From: Clostridiales bacterium
GTDB taxonomy: Bacteria > Bacillota > Clostridia > Christensenellales > Borkfalkiaceae
Direction: 5' to 3'
NCBI GenBank assembly: GCA_003523255.1
Contig: DPGH01000004.1
Coordinates: 28,901 to 92,900 of the forward strand
DNA length: 64,000 nt
Numbering within the stretch: the stretch's first letter is position 1; every line of letters starts with the position of its first letter. Shown here piece after piece: positions 9,533 to 19,082 of the stretch. The notes under the pieces are model-generated. The model saw only the letters and a program-made list of their open reading frames with translations, had not been told where the DNA came from and searched no databases. A program made the translations under genes and the position numbers.

Positions 9533-11317
9533 TTACTGTAACTTGTTTTTTTCTTTCATTAAAAGGTCTATCGCTTTTACCGTTTCGAGCCGCAAGCCCG
9601 CGTCCGTTTCCGCGGCGAACCTTTGTTCCAGCGCGGCGATTTTTCGGTTAATCGAAGCCGTCTTTATGGTTTTAAGACAGTCCGCAAAATAGGTAGCCCC
9701 GTCGAACTGACCCGTAAAACCCGTTTCCATACCCGCAATGCGAGAGAGTTCTTCGTGGTCGTCGAGTTCTTCGTATAAGTCCGAAAAGACGGGTTTTTCT
9801 CCCGCGGCTTGCCTTTCGGCGATGTATCTTGCCATCTCCGCATGAGCGGGCACGGTAAACTCCGCTTCTCTTACGTCCGTTTCGGCGGCGTAAGGCTTAT
9901 CGAACAAATAAGCCGAAAGCACGTAACGCTCGGCAACGACGACCTTATCGCCTGCATCGTCGCCGAATGCGGGCGCGGTAAATTTTTTCTCGCTTTCTCC
10001 TGAATCCGGAAGGCTGTAAAGTTCGCGCCGCAAAGCGTCCATCGTTATACCCGAAACGTCCCTTACGGTTTTAAGCAAATCTTCTTGTTCGGCAGGCGAA
10101 GGACTTTCTTTTATGACTTTAATGGAGTTAGAAACGTACTTTCTTCTGCCGTCGGCGGTTTTTACGTCGAAAGTTTTTTTGATAATATCGAGCTTAAAAT
10201 CTATAAGCGGCATCGCTTCCGCAATTATTTCGCGGTACTTGTCCGCGCCGAATTTTTTAACCACGTCGTCGGGATCTAAGCCGTCGGGCATAGCAGCTAC
10301 TTTAACGTCAATCCCTTCTTCTTTAAGAATTTCAAGCCCTCTGACCGACGCCTTTTGCCCCGCAAAATCTCCGTCGTAACTGATTACCACTTTATCGGTA
10401 TATCTTTTAAGAATGCGAGCCTGGTCTTTCGTAAGCGCGGTACCCATACTCGCGACGACGTTTTTAACGCCGCCCTGTACGAGCGAAACCACGTCCATAT
10501 GCCCTTCTACGATAATAATACAATCGAGCCCGTGTTCGTTTTTGAATTTTTTAAGATTGTTTAAATTAAACAGCGTTTTTCCTTTGGAAAACACCTGCGT
10601 TTCACGCGTGTTGACGTATTTGCCGACGCCGTCTTTTTTTTCGATTATCCTGCCGCAAAAGGCTATAACGTTTCCGAACTGGTCGATTACGGGAATTATA
10701 AGCCTGCCCGCAAGCGCGTCGTAATATGATACCGAGCCGTTCCTGTCGGACCGACCCACCGCGCCGCTGTCTACCATCTCTTCGTAAGAGTAACCTTTTG
10801 CTTTAAGGTGATTTACGAGCCCTCTGTAGTCTTTCGACGCGCCTATACCGAAAAGATTTATCGTTTCGTCGGTAAGTCCGCGTTTTAACGCGTACGCGAC
10901 GTGCTCGGGGCACTCGCCCGAGTGCAGCGTTTTATAATAATACCTCGCCGCGTCTTTCAGCAAAGCGAGCAACCTTTCTCTCTTTCTTTTTTGTTCTTTT
11001 ATCTTTTCGTCGTCTATGCGTTCTTCGGGCATCTGCATATGCGCGCGCTCGGCTAAAAACTTAACCGCGTCCGAAAAATCGAGCGATTCCATTTCCGATA
11101 CGAAAGTTATTACGTCGCCCGACTTATGGCACCCGAAGCAATAAAAATACTGTCCGTTAGGATTTACCGAAAAAGACGGAGTTTTTTCGTGATGAAAGGG
11201 GCACACACCCCAAAAGTTCGCGCCTTTTTTTTCAAGCCGTACGTACCTCGACACGACGTCCGTTATTTCGTTTTTGTTTTTAAGTTCTTCAATGAACCTC
11301 GGCTCGAAACCTTTCAT
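9533..11317 (-). CDS. dnaG: DNA primase DnaG
   Basis: A 594-residue primase. The start is the ATG at 11317, whose A overlaps the dgt stop (TAATG), with GGGAAGTG upstream; an in-frame extension to 11401 exists but lies inside dgt. The N-terminal CHC2 zinc finger is CPFHHEKTPSFS...YCFGCHKSGD (about residues 38-65). The Toprim domain has IIVEGHMDVVSL and VISYDGDFAGQKA, whose acidic residues bind catalytic metal. The C-terminal third is the helicase-binding region. It makes RNA primers for replication. Confidence 0.96.
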   Translation of the reverse strand: MKGFEPRFIEELKNKNEITDVVSRYVRLEKKGANFWGVCPFHHEKTPSFSVNPNGQYFYCFGCHKSGDVITFVSEMESLDFSDAVKFLAERAHMQMPEERIDDEKIKEQKRKRERLLALLKDAARYYYKTLHSGECPEHVAYALKRGLTDETINLFGIGASKDYRGLVNHLKAKGYSYEEMVDSGAVGRSDRNGSVSYYDALAGRLIIPVIDQFGNVIAFCGRIIEKKDGVGKYVNTRETQVFSKGKTLFNLNNLKKFKNEHGLDCIIIVEGHMDVVSLVQGGVKNVVASMGTALTKDQARILKRYTDKVVISYDGDFAGQKASVRGLEILKEEGIDVKVAAMPDGLDPDDVVKKFGADKYREIIAEAMPLIDFKLDIIKKTFDVKTADGRRKYVSNSIKVIKESPSPAEQEDLLKTVRDVSGITMDALRRELYSLPDSGESEKKFTAPAFGDDAGDKVVVAERYVLSAYLFDKPYAAETDVREAEFTVPAHAEMARYIAERQAAGEKPVFSDLYEELDDHEELSRIAGMETGFTGQFDGATYFADCLKTIKTASINRKIAALEQRFAAETDAGLRLETVKAIDLLMKEKNKLQ

Positions 11318-12312
11318 TACACTTCCCACTTGTCGGGAACGAACAGCCCCGTAAACGTTTTTACGGCAAAACCGTCGCTCATAGACGAAATATAGTCGCA
11401 TACGACAGTGTCTATATCGTATTTTTCAAGTTCTTGGCGATTAAACTCAGGCAGATTTTCGGGCGCGCGTTTATAATAGTCATATAGCGCGCTTATCATT
11501 CTGTCCGCTTTTTCCTCTTCTTTTTTAAGCGACTCGTCGCGGTAAACGCGCTCGAACAAAAAATCGCGGAGGGCGGAAGTCGCCGCCGCTATTTCTGGCT
11601 CCATTTCCACCTTGTTTTTACCGTCGCTTTCAAGATAAATGGCGTATATCATGCTGTTTATGCGCGCAGAAGAAGTTTCGCCGAGTTTATTTATAAGGTC
11701 TTTCGGAATATCCGAAAAAGCGATTATTCCGCTTTCGATAGCGTCGTCTATATCGTGGTTTATGTACGCTATTCTGTCGGCTATGCTGACGGCGCGCCCC
11801 TCAAGCGTTTGCGGCGAACAACCCATTTTATGGTTTATTATGCCGTCTACCACTTCTCTGGTAAGATTAAGCCCTTTGCCGTCTCTCTCGAGATAGTCGA
11901 CGACCCGCCCCGACTGAACGTTATGCTTAAACCCCGCGGGATTCAGTCTGTTCAGAATTCTTTCTCCGGAATGACCGAAAGGCGTATGCCCGAGGTCGTG
12001 CCCGAGCGCTATCGCCTCGGTTAAATCTTCGTTAAGAGAAAGGGCGCGGGCGATTGCGCGCGCCACCTGCGCCACGGTAAGCGTGTGCGTAAGGCGGGTT
12101 CTGTAATGGTCGCCTTCGGGCGAAAAAAACACTTGCGTTTTGTTTTTCAGTCTGCGGAACGCTTTGCAATGTATTATTCTGTCGCGGTCGCGCTGAAACT
12201 CCGTGCGCATGGGGCAAGGTTCTTCGTAACGGAGCCTGCCTATCGTATCGCGCGATTTTTTGGCGTACGGCGATAAAAATTTTTCTTCTATCAGCAAAGT
12301 TTTGTCTTTCAT
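11317..12312 (-). CDS. dgt: Deoxyguanosinetriphosphate triphosphohydrolase-like protein
   Basis: A 331-residue HD-domain protein. The metal-binding residues are in RLTHTLTVAQVARAIAR (near 70) and ALGHDLGHTPFGHSGE (near 105), and the family start segment CKAFRRLKNKTQVF is present. Dgt enzymes hydrolyse dNTPs to nucleoside and triphosphate; this short form is usually labelled dGTPase-like and its substrate range cannot be judged from sequence. It lies 90 bases after uvrA and is coupled to dnaG by a one-base overlap. dgt beside dnaG-rpoD is a known Clostridia arrangement. Confidence 0.9.
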   Translation of the reverse strand: MKDKTLLIEEKFLSPYAKKSRDTIGRLRYEEPCPMRTEFQRDRDRIIHCKAFRRLKNKTQVFFSPEGDHYRTRLTHTLTVAQVARAIARALSLNEDLTEAIALGHDLGHTPFGHSGERILNRLNPAGFKHNVQSGRVVDYLERDGKGLNLTREVVDGIINHKMGCSPQTLEGRAVSIADRIAYINHDIDDAIESGIIAFSDIPKDLINKLGETSSARINSMIYAIYLESDGKNKVEMEPEIAAATSALRDFLFERVYRDESLKKEEEKADRMISALYDYYKRAPENLPEFNRQELEKYDIDTVVCDYISSMSDGFAVKTFTGLFVPDKWEV

Positions 12313-12402
12313 CTTTCGCTCCGCCCTAAAAAAAAGTCTTTCGTTATAATAATACGCCGTAAATTTTAAAAACCCTTTTTTTGTAAAATATTTTTACGAA
12401 AT

Positions 12403-15231
12403 TTATTTTTCCGCATTTAAAATCTTTTTCAAAAACGCGCCCGTATAACTTCTTTCTACTTTCGCCACCTCTTCGGGAGAGCCGCACGCGACCACTTCGC
12501 CGCCGCGGTTACCCCCTTCGGGTCCTAAATCTATAACGTAGTCCGCAATTTTTATAACGTCTAAATTGTGCTCTATTACTATTACCGTATTTCCGCTTTC
12601 CTGCAATTTTTTAAGCACGCCGCAAAGTTTGTCCACGTCGTAAGAATGCAAGCCCGTCGTCGGTTCGTCTAAAATATACACCGTTTTGCCCGTACCGCGT
12701 TTAGAAAGTTCGGTTGCGAGTTTTACGCGTTGAGCCTCTCCTCCCGAAAGCGTGGTAGAAGATTGCCCTAACTTAATATATCCGAGCCCCACCTCTTGCA
12801 GAGTTTTTATCTTGTTGTATACCGAGGGAACGGGCTTGAAAAAATCGCAAGCCTCGTCTACGGTCATCTCGAGTACGTCGTTTATGCTTTTGCCCTTGTA
12901 TTTAACTTCGAGCGTTTCGCGATTGTAGCGTTTACCTTTACATACTTCGCAAGGAACGTACATATCGGGCAAAAAGTGCATTTCGATTTTTATAACGCCG
13001 TCGCCCTCGCAGTGCTCGCATCTGCCCCCCGCAACGTTGAACGAAAATCTGCCCGATTTATACCCGCGCTCTTTCGCGTCGGGTGTCGCGGCGAACAAAT
13101 CCCTTATAGGCGCAAACACGCCCGTATACGTGGCGGGGTTACTCCTCGGTGTTTTGCCTATCGGCGACTGGTCTATCGCGATGACTTTATCGAAGTATTC
13201 CGCGCCCTCTATGCTGTCGAACTTACCCGGGCGCAACCTTGCGCGGTTAAGCGCGGAAGCAAGATAGGGGTAAACGATTTCGTTTACGAGCGAACTTTTG
13301 CCCGAGCCGGAAACGCCCGTAACCGCGGTAAACAGCCCCGCGGGGATCTTTACCGTTATCCCTTTAAGGTTGTTTTGCTTTGCGCCTTTTACCACGAGCC
13401 ATCTGCCGTCAGGTTTTTTGCGCTCCGCGGGGACTTCTATTTTTCTTCTCCCCGCGAGATAATCGCCGGTAATGGAACGCGGTTCCGCCTCGATATCTTT
13501 TACGGAACCCGTGGCAACGACCTCGCCGCCGTGCACGCCCGCTTTGGGTCCTATATCAACTATAAAATCGGCGGCGCGCATGGTATCCTCGTCGTGTTCT
13601 ACCACGATCAGCGTGTTACCGAGGTCGCGAAGTTTTTTAAGCGTGTTAATCAGTTTTTCGTTGTCCCGTTGATGCAACCCTATGCTCGGCTCGTCGAGAA
13701 TATACAATACGCCCGTAAGCCCGCTGCCTATCTGCGTGGCAAGCCTGATTCTCTGCGCCTCTCCGCCGGAAAGCGTCGCGGCGCTTCTTGCAAGCGTGAG
13801 ATACGAAAGCCCTACGTCTTTTAAAAACGAAAGCCTTGCTTTTATTTCTTTCAATATGGGTTTTGCGATAAGTTCCTGCGCGCCGGAAGGTTTAAGCGCG
13901 TCTACAAACGCCGACAAATCCTCAACGGACATTTCGGTAAGTTCGCAAATGTTTTTGCCGCCGACGAGCACGGAAAGCGCTTCTTTTTTAAGTCTTTTGC
14001 CACCGCACGTGTCGCAGGGCGAAACGGTCATGTACCTTTCTATTTCGCTCTTCGTATAGTCGCTGGTCGTTTCTCTGTATCTTCTCTGGAGATTAGGTAT
14101 AATACCCTCCCAGCGCGCCTCGTACGAAGTGTTGAACGTGCCCGTGTGGTATTCCATTTTTATTTTTTCGTCGCCGCTACCGTAAAGCAAAACGTTATAA
14201 ACGTTTTTCGGCAGGTCTTTTACCGGCGTATCGAGCGAAAACCCGTAATGCTTCGCAAGCGCGTTAAAGTTCATAATCGCCATTTTGCCGTCGCCTATAT
14301 TCCATCCGGTAACGGTCATCGCGCCTTCTCTTAAAGAAAGGTTTTCGTCTTTTACTACGAGTTTTTCGTCTATTTCGTTTTTAAACCCCAAGCCGTGGCA
14401 ATCGGGGCACGCGCCGAAAGGATTGTTGAAAGAAAACAGGCGCGGTTCGATTTCTTCTATACTGATACCGCAATCGGGGCAAGAATATTTCGTGGAATAC
14501 AGCGTGCTGTCTCCTCCGACCGTTTCGATTGATACGAGCCCGTCGGACAGTTTAACCGCCGTTTCTATACTGTCGGTAAGTCGCTTTTCGGCGCCGGGTT
14601 TTACTACCAGTCTGTCGATAACGACGCTTATCGTATGCTTAACGTTCTTTTCGAGTTTGATTTCTTCGTCCAGCGAATACACTACGCCGTCTATTTCCAC
14701 GCGTGCGTAACCGCTTTTGCGAAAACTTTCTATTTCCTTTTGATACTCGCCCTTTCTGCCCCTGACTACGGGCGCGTTGACGAGTATTTTGGTGTTTTCG
14801 GGAAGAAGCATCACCTTATCGGTTATCTGGTCTACCGTCTGACGGGCGATTTCTCTGCCGCAACGCGGACAATGCGGAACGCCTATCCTTGCGAACAACA
14901 ATCGGAAATAATCGTATATCTCGGTTACCGTGCCGACAGTCGAGCGCGGGTTATGAGAAGTTGTCTTTTGGTCTATCGATATTGCGGGAGAAAGTCCTTC
15001 TATAAGGTCCACGTCAGGCTTTTCCATCTGTCCTAAAAACATACGCGCGTAAGAAGAAAGGCTTTCGACGTATCGCCTTTGCCCCTCTGCGTATATCGTA
15101 TCGAATGCAAGCGTGGATTTACCGCTGCCCGATAATCCCGTAAAAACCACGAGTTTGTTTCTCGGAACGGTTAAATCGACATTTTTTAAGTTGTTTTCTC
15201 TTGCGCCTTTTATAATAAGTTCGTCGTTCAT
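12403..15231 (-). CDS. uvrA: Excinuclease ABC subunit A
   Basis: A 942-residue UvrA. The N-terminal Walker A is [16 protein letters not shown] and the second is [14 protein letters not shown]. Zinc-binding CxxC pairs are visible ([26 protein letters not shown]), and both ABC signatures (TLSGGEAQR) are intact. UvrA recognises bulky DNA lesions and loads UvrB in nucleotide excision repair. It starts one base after the uvrB stop, so the pair is an operon. uvrC is not in the window. Confidence 0.97.
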   Translation of the reverse strand: MNDELIIKGARENNLKNVDLTVPRNKLVVFTGLSGSGKSTLAFDTIYAEGQRRYVESLSSYARMFLGQMEKPDVDLIEGLSPAISIDQKTTSHNPRSTVGTVTEIYDYFRLLFARIGVPHCPRCGREIARQTVDQITDKVMLLPENTKILVNAPVVRGRKGEYQKEIESFRKSGYARVEIDGVVYSLDEEIKLEKNVKHTISVVIDRLVVKPGAEKRLTDSIETAVKLSDGLVSIETVGGDSTLYSTKYSCPDCGISIEEIEPRLFSFNNPFGACPDCHGLGFKNEIDEKLVVKDENLSLREGAMTVTGWNIGDGKMAIMNFNALAKHYGFSLDTPVKDLPKNVYNVLLYGSGDEKIKMEYHTGTFNTSYEARWEGIIPNLQRRYRETTSDYTKSEIERYMTVSPCDTCGGKRLKKEALSVLVGGKNICELTEMSVEDLSAFVDALKPSGAQELIAKPILKEIKARLSFLKDVGLSYLTLARSAATLSGGEAQRIRLATQIGSGLTGVLYILDEPSIGLHQRDNEKLINTLKKLRDLGNTLIVVEHDEDTMRAADFIVDIGPKAGVHGGEVVATGSVKDIEAEPRSITGDYLAGRRKIEVPAERKKPDGRWLVVKGAKQNNLKGITVKIPAGLFTAVTGVSGSGKSSLVNEIVYPYLASALNRARLRPGKFDSIEGAEYFDKVIAIDQSPIGKTPRSNPATYTGVFAPIRDLFAATPDAKERGYKSGRFSFNVAGGRCEHCEGDGVIKIEMHFLPDMYVPCEVCKGKRYNRETLEVKYKGKSINDVLEMTVDEACDFFKPVPSVYNKIKTLQEVGLGYIKLGQSSTTLSGGEAQRVKLATELSKRGTGKTVYILDEPTTGLHSYDVDKLCGVLKKLQESGNTVIVIEHNLDVIKIADYVIDLGPEGGNRGGEVVACGSPEEVAKVERSYTGAFLKKILNAEK

Positions 15232-15232
15232 G

Positions 15233-17194
15233 CTATTTTCTCATTTTTATTTTAAGTTTGGTTATGGTGTCGCGAATTTCTATACATTTTTCAAAATCGA
15301 GATTTGCGGAGGCTATTTTCATGAGAGCCTTTAACTTTTCGATTTCTTCCGGTATGTCTTTCGCTTTTATGTCTTTGGTTCTGTCCGTCTTTTTCGTTAT
15401 TTCTATCGTATTTACCACGTCTTTTATTATCGTTTTCGGCGTTATGCCGTGAACGCGGTTATACTCGCTTTGAATTTTTCTTCTTCTCTCGGTTTCGGCT
15501 ATCGCGCGCTGCATGCTGCCGGTTTTTACGTCGGCGTACATAATAACCCTGCCTTCGGCGTTACGCGCCGCGCGCCCTATCGTCTGCACGAGCGAGGTTT
15601 CGCTGCGCAAAAATCCCTCTTTGTCCGCGTCGAGTATGGCAACGAGTTTAACTTCCGGCAAGTCGAGCCCTTCTCTCAACAGATTTATGCCGCAAAGAAC
15701 GTCAAACTCGCCCGTGCGCAATCCCTGCACGATTTCTATACGTTCCATGGTATCTATGTCGCTATGCATATAGCGCACTTTAACTCCCGCTTTTTTAAGA
15801 TACTCGGTAAGACTTTCAGCCATCTTTTTCGTAAGCGTTGTAACAAGCACTCTGCCGCCGCCTTTAACCACACCGTTGATTTCGGTTAAAAGGTCGTCTA
15901 TCTGGTGCGCGGTCGGGCGCACCGACACTTCGGGATCGATAAGCCCCGTAGGACGGATAAGTTGCTCTACGACCTGCCCCGCCGCGCTCATCTCATAGGG
16001 CGCGGGCGTTGCGGAAACGCATATCATCTGCCCGATGCGAGCGTCGAACTCCTCAAACGTGAGCGGTCTGTTATCGAACGCCGATTTCAGGCGAAAACCG
16101 TATTCCACAAGGCTTTTCTTTCTCGCTTTGTCGCCGTTGCTCATCGCGCCGATTTGCGGCAAAGTCATATGCGACTCGTCGATAAACGTTATAAAATCTT
16201 TCGGAAAATAATCGAGAAGCGTAAACGGCGGTTCGCCGGGGCTTCTGCCGTCGAAATATCTGCTGTAATTTTCTATACCCTTACAAAACCCTATCTCGCG
16301 CATCATTTCCACGTCGTAATCGGTGCGCTGGTTTAACCTCTGCGCTTCTATAAGTTTACCCTGTTCGTTGAACGCGCGCACTTCGTCCTCTTTATCCTTT
16401 TCGATAAACGCTATGGCTTTTTCGAGTTTGGCGCGTTCTACCGCATAATGGCTCGCAGGGAAAATGACCGCGTGTTTAAGTTCCGATATCACTTTGCCGC
16501 TGACGAACTCCGCCTCGCACACTCTTTCTATTTCGTCGCCGAAGAACTCCACTCTGATTATTATCTCTGTGTTCGACGACGGAAATATATCCACCACGTC
16601 GCCGCGCACGCGAAAAGACGAACGCGAAAAATCCACGTCCTTTCTCGCATACTGAATGGCGACGAGCCTTCTCATAAGTTCGTCGCGCGTGATTTCGTCG
16701 CCGGGGCGAAGCGAAAGCGCGAGTTTATAGTATTCCTCCGGCGCGCCGAGCCCGTATATACACGAAACGGAAGCGACTACGACGGTGTCGGTCCTTTCGG
16801 CAAGCGAACAGGTCGCCGAATGGCGCAGTTTATCTATTTCGTCGTTTATCGCAAGGTCCTTTTCTATGTAAGTATCCGTGCTGGGAATGTAGGCTTCCGG
16901 TTGATAGTAATCGTAATAAGAAACGAAAAACTCCACGCGATTTTCGGGAAAGAATTCGCGAAATTCGTTGCACAGTTGTGCGGCGAGCGTTTTATTGTGC
17001 GCGATGACGAGCGCGGGGCGGTTAAGGTTTGCGATGACGTTTGCCATGGTAAACGTTTTACCCGACCCCGTAACGCCGAGAAGCACCTGTGTTCTTAACC
17101 CGTCGTTAATACCCTCGGTAAGTTTTTCTATCGCCTGCGGCTGGTCGCCTGTCGGCTTGAATTTAGAATGAAGTTTAAATTCTCTTTTTTCCAT
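15233..17194 (-). CDS. uvrB: Excinuclease ABC subunit B
   Basis: A 653-residue UvrB. Walker A is [15 protein letters not shown] near residue 40. The beta-hairpin region has [12 protein letters not shown], and motif VI ([14 protein letters not shown]) is intact. A C-terminal UVR motif (about residues 615-650), which contacts UvrC in the family, is present. It damage-checks DNA with UvrA and prepares the incision complex. It follows the small membrane protein at 17197 after 2 bases, so those genes share its transcript. Confidence 0.97.
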   Translation of the reverse strand: MEKREFKLHSKFKPTGDQPQAIEKLTEGINDGLRTQVLLGVTGSGKTFTMANVIANLNRPALVIAHNKTLAAQLCNEFREFFPENRVEFFVSYYDYYQPEAYIPSTDTYIEKDLAINDEIDKLRHSATCSLAERTDTVVVASVSCIYGLGAPEEYYKLALSLRPGDEITRDELMRRLVAIQYARKDVDFSRSSFRVRGDVVDIFPSSNTEIIIRVEFFGDEIERVCEAEFVSGKVISELKHAVIFPASHYAVERAKLEKAIAFIEKDKEDEVRAFNEQGKLIEAQRLNQRTDYDVEMMREIGFCKGIENYSRYFDGRSPGEPPFTLLDYFPKDFITFIDESHMTLPQIGAMSNGDKARKKSLVEYGFRLKSAFDNRPLTFEEFDARIGQMICVSATPAPYEMSAAGQVVEQLIRPTGLIDPEVSVRPTAHQIDDLLTEINGVVKGGGRVLVTTLTKKMAESLTEYLKKAGVKVRYMHSDIDTMERIEIVQGLRTGEFDVLCGINLLREGLDLPEVKLVAILDADKEGFLRSETSLVQTIGRAARNAEGRVIMYADVKTGSMQRAIAETERRRKIQSEYNRVHGITPKTIIKDVVNTIEITKKTDRTKDIKAKDIPEEIEKLKALMKIASANLDFEKCIEIRDTITKLKIKMRK

Positions 17195-17196
17195 TT

Positions 17197-17553
17197 CTAT
17201 CCTTTGAAAATCGCTTTAAGCAAAAGACCGAGCAGAAAACTGAGCACGGCAAGACAGACCGTAAGCCCGAGCCTGAAAATAAGCGTTCTTTTAAGCATTT
17301 TACCGCTCCGCGGAAAACCTTTGCCCTTTTCTGTAAGCGTAACGCAATAAACCGTTTCGCCCTTTCGGTCGGAATAAACGAGGTCGAAATACCCGTCGTA
17401 CGCGAGATTTTTTACGATTTCTTCGACCGATTTAAGCGTCAGCCCCTCCACGCCAGAAAGTCTTATAAGGTCTGCGGGGCTGATAAGCGCGGCTTTGCCT
17501 TTCGACGCGGAATATATCGCGCCCATAACGCGATTTTCGGTTCTCGTAAGCAT
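17197..17553 (-). CDS. Winged-helix-like protein with C-terminal membrane segment (second of a pair)
   Basis: About 118 residues, starting at the ATG at 17553 that overlaps the stop of the preceding gene (TAATG); an upstream extension to 17586 is less likely. Residues 1-80 ([37 protein letters not shown]) look like a small winged-helix fold. Residues 90-115 form one hydrophobic segment ([19 protein letters not shown]) with a basic end, so the soluble domain probably faces the cytoplasm. It has the same layout as its upstream neighbour and seems a diverged paralogue. uvrB starts 2 bases later. I do not recognise a named family, and function is unknown. Confidence 0.72.
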   Translation of the reverse strand: MLTRTENRVMGAIYSASKGKAALISPADLIRLSGVEGLTLKSVEEIVKNLAYDGYFDLVYSDRKGETVYCVTLTEKGKGFPRSGKMLKRTLIFRLGLTVCLAVLSFLLGLLLKAIFKG

Positions 17554-17933
17554 TACGCCGCCCCGAACGCGAGTTTTAGCGCGCAACCGATAAGCGCGGC
17601 GACGAGCCCGCCCGTAAACGCGCCGAGAAAAGCGTACAAAAAGTAGCGACCCGATATTTGCGCTTTTTCTATTTCTCTTTCTATTTTATTTTCTTTAACG
17701 AGCCGCCCGCGTGAAGTCGGGCACGCGCACACGCTTTCGCCGTCCATATATTTAACGGACACGTAGTCGTGTTCCGACAGAGTTTTAAGGCATTCCGCAA
17801 CGCCCTCTTTGTCCATACCGTATACGACGGGAAACGCCGAAACGAGTTCTTCCACGGAAAAAACTTTATACCCCGAGGAACTGCACGCGTCGTTTATATA
17901 ATCGAGTAAAGCAAGACTTCTTTTATCCGGCAT
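17553..17933 (-). CDS. Winged-helix-like protein with C-terminal membrane segment (first of a pair)
   Basis: About 126 residues from the ATG at 17933, chosen because AAAGGTG lies 5-6 bases upstream; an in-frame ATG at 17954 lacks this. Residues 1-85 (LALLDYINDACSSSGYKVF, AECLKTLSEHDYVSVKYMDG) suggest a winged helix reading a flexible C-terminus. Residues 100-124 (YAFLGAFTGGLVAALIGCAL) form one membrane segment. It is the first gene of the transcript that continues into uvrB-uvrA, with a near-consensus promoter about 50 bases upstream. No named family is recognised. Confidence 0.72.
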   Translation of the reverse strand: MPDKRSLALLDYINDACSSSGYKVFSVEELVSAFPVVYGMDKEGVAECLKTLSEHDYVSVKYMDGESVCACPTSRGRLVKENKIEREIEKAQISGRYFLYAFLGAFTGGLVAALIGCALKLAFGAA

Positions 17934-17983
17934 AACGCACCTTTCTTTACGCATATTTTGCCGAAATATAAGCCTTTGTATAC

Positions 17984-18012
17984 ATTATAAGTTATATATT
18001 TTAAAAAGGCAA
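17984..18012 (-). promoter_or_regulatory. Promoter of the winged-helix/uvrBA operon
   Basis: On the minus strand TTGCCT (18012-18007), a 17-base spacer and TATAAT (17989-17984). The leader to the ATG at 17933 is about 45 bases. I see no obvious LexA-type box (GAAC-N4-GTTC) in it. Confidence 0.75.
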
Positions 18013-18049
18013 GCCCTTGCGCGAACCAAAACTTTTAAACCGCGTGTAA

Positions 18050-18077
18050 CGCCTTTGCTCCTGCGGCGCATACTATA
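18050..18077 (+). promoter_or_regulatory. Possible sigma-K-type promoter of the collagen-like gene
   Basis: AC at 18050-18051, 17 bases, then CATACTATA at 18069-18077 fits the mother-cell sigma-K pattern AC-N16/17-CATANNNTA. This agrees with BclA-like spore-surface proteins being made late in the mother cell. The -10 also forms one arm of a palindrome (catac/gtatg), so the match could be coincidental. Confidence 0.4.
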
Positions 18078-18216
18078 AACTATGAGAAGTAAATTTTTTG
18101 ACTAAAGTCAAAATCTTTCAAGTCCTTGCGGACTTACGCAAAAACTCATCGTTTTTGCGCTTCTAAGTATGTAAAATGCGAAATTGCAAACCCTTGCAAG
18201 CAAGTTTTCAATTTCT
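18066..18216 (+). repeat. Cluster of nested inverted repeats in the collagen-like gene leader
   Basis: This fills most of the roughly 300-base stretch between the uvr operon and the collagen-like gene. Three hairpins stand in a row: 18096-18113 (TTTTGAC/GTCAAAA), 18120-18135 (AAGTCC/GGACTT) and 18138-18158 (GCAAAAAC/GTTTTTGC). They are enclosed by AGAAG/CTTCT (18085-18089 with 18160-18164) and CATAC/GTATG (18069-18073 with 18167-18171). A fourth palindrome, GAAATTG/CAATTTC, follows at about 18180-18215. The whole could fold as a multibranched RNA in the 5' leader or be a palindromic repeat element. Confidence 0.6.
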
Positions 18217-18258
18217 TATATTATAAATACAGAAAACCAAGGAGGATTTTTTATATAT

Positions 18259-19026
18259 ATGTGCTGTTTATTCGGCTCGAACTGTAATTGCAACAACAAC
18301 CGTCCGCCCATGCCGCCGCGCGTCGTAGTAGGACCCGCGGGTCCCGCAGGTCCCCGTGGTCCGCAAGGGCCGCAAGGTCCCGTCGGTCCGGTAGGTCCTA
18401 CCGGCGCAACAGGTGCGACAGGACCCCAGGGACCCCAGGGCGAAACCGGCGCAACCGGGCCCCAAGGACCGCAGGGCGCGACCGGGGCAATAGGACCCCA
18501 GGGGCCTCAGGGCGAAACCGGCGCAACCGGACCCCAAGGACCGCAAGGACCGCAGGGCGCGACCGGGGCAATAGGACCGCAGGGACCGCAGGGTGAAACC
18601 GGCGCAACGGGCGCAACCGGTCCCCAGGGTCCCGCAGGCACAAACAACGCCGTATACGCGACTTCCGGTGCGCAAACGGCGGCGGCAAACGCGATTATAC
18701 CTTTAACGCAAACCGCGGCAACTGCGGGCAGTAACTTTACCGTATCGGGCGGAAGCATAAACCTTCCCGCCGCGGGAACGTATCTCGTTTCTTACTTTGC
18801 AAACGGTTCTACCGCATCGGGCACGCTTTCCGTTTCGCTGTACTCGGGCGGAAGCCTTATTTCCGGCGAAACGATAAGTCAGGCTAACGACGCGAACGCC
18901 GCGCAAGAATTATCGAGAACGGCTCTCGTAACGGTTTCCTCTCCCACGACTCTTTCTCTCTACAACACTTCTACCGATTCCGCAACGGTAACGAACGCCG
19001 GCATAACGGCTTTGTTAACCGCTTGA
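18259..19026 (+). CDS. Collagen-like triple-helix repeat protein (BclA/exosporium type)
   Basis: About 255 residues. The start is the ATG at 18259 after AAGGAGG (18239-18245); the frame extends 25 codons upstream but without an RBS. The Cys-rich head ([14 protein letters not shown]) resembles the short anchoring heads of clostridial collagen-like proteins. About 34 uninterrupted G-x-y triplets follow (residues about 27-130, rich in GPQ, GAT and GET), with near-identical 27-base DNA units inside. The C-terminal 120 residues are Thr/Ser/Ala-rich and look like the compact BclA trimerisation head. It is probably displayed on the spore or cell surface. It is monocistronic, with a terminator just after it. 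Confidence 0.88.
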   Translation: MCCLFGSNCNCNNNRPPMPPRVVVGPAGPAGPRGPQGPQGPVGPVGPTGATGATGPQGPQGETGATGPQGPQGATGAIGPQGPQGETGATGPQGPQGPQGATGAIGPQGPQGETGATGATGPQGPAGTNNAVYATSGAQTAAANAIIPLTQTAATAGSNFTVSGGSINLPAAGTYLVSYFANGSTASGTLSVSLYSGGSLISGETISQANDANAAQELSRTALVTVSSPTTLSLYNTSTDSATVTNAGITALLTA

Positions 19027-19038
19027 ACCTAAAAAATC

Positions 19039-19073
19039 AACCACGCGTCCTTTTATAGGGCGCGTGGTTTTTA
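19039..19073 (+). terminator. Intrinsic terminator of the collagen-like gene
   Basis: Arms AACCACGCG/CGCGTGGTT around a short loop, followed by a T-run. It starts about a dozen bases after the stop codon. Confidence 0.85.
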
Positions 19074-19082
19074 TCACGTTTT

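Noticed and set aside
11318..11401. Upstream extension of DnaG by 28 codons
   Set aside because: It lies wholly inside dgt; the TAATG overlap with GGGAAGTG upstream is the better start and gives the normal DnaG N-terminus.
18350..18640. Possible CRISPR or minisatellite array
   Set aside because: The repeats keep reading frame as Gly-x-y triplets inside a gene with RBS and terminator; there are no unique spacers.
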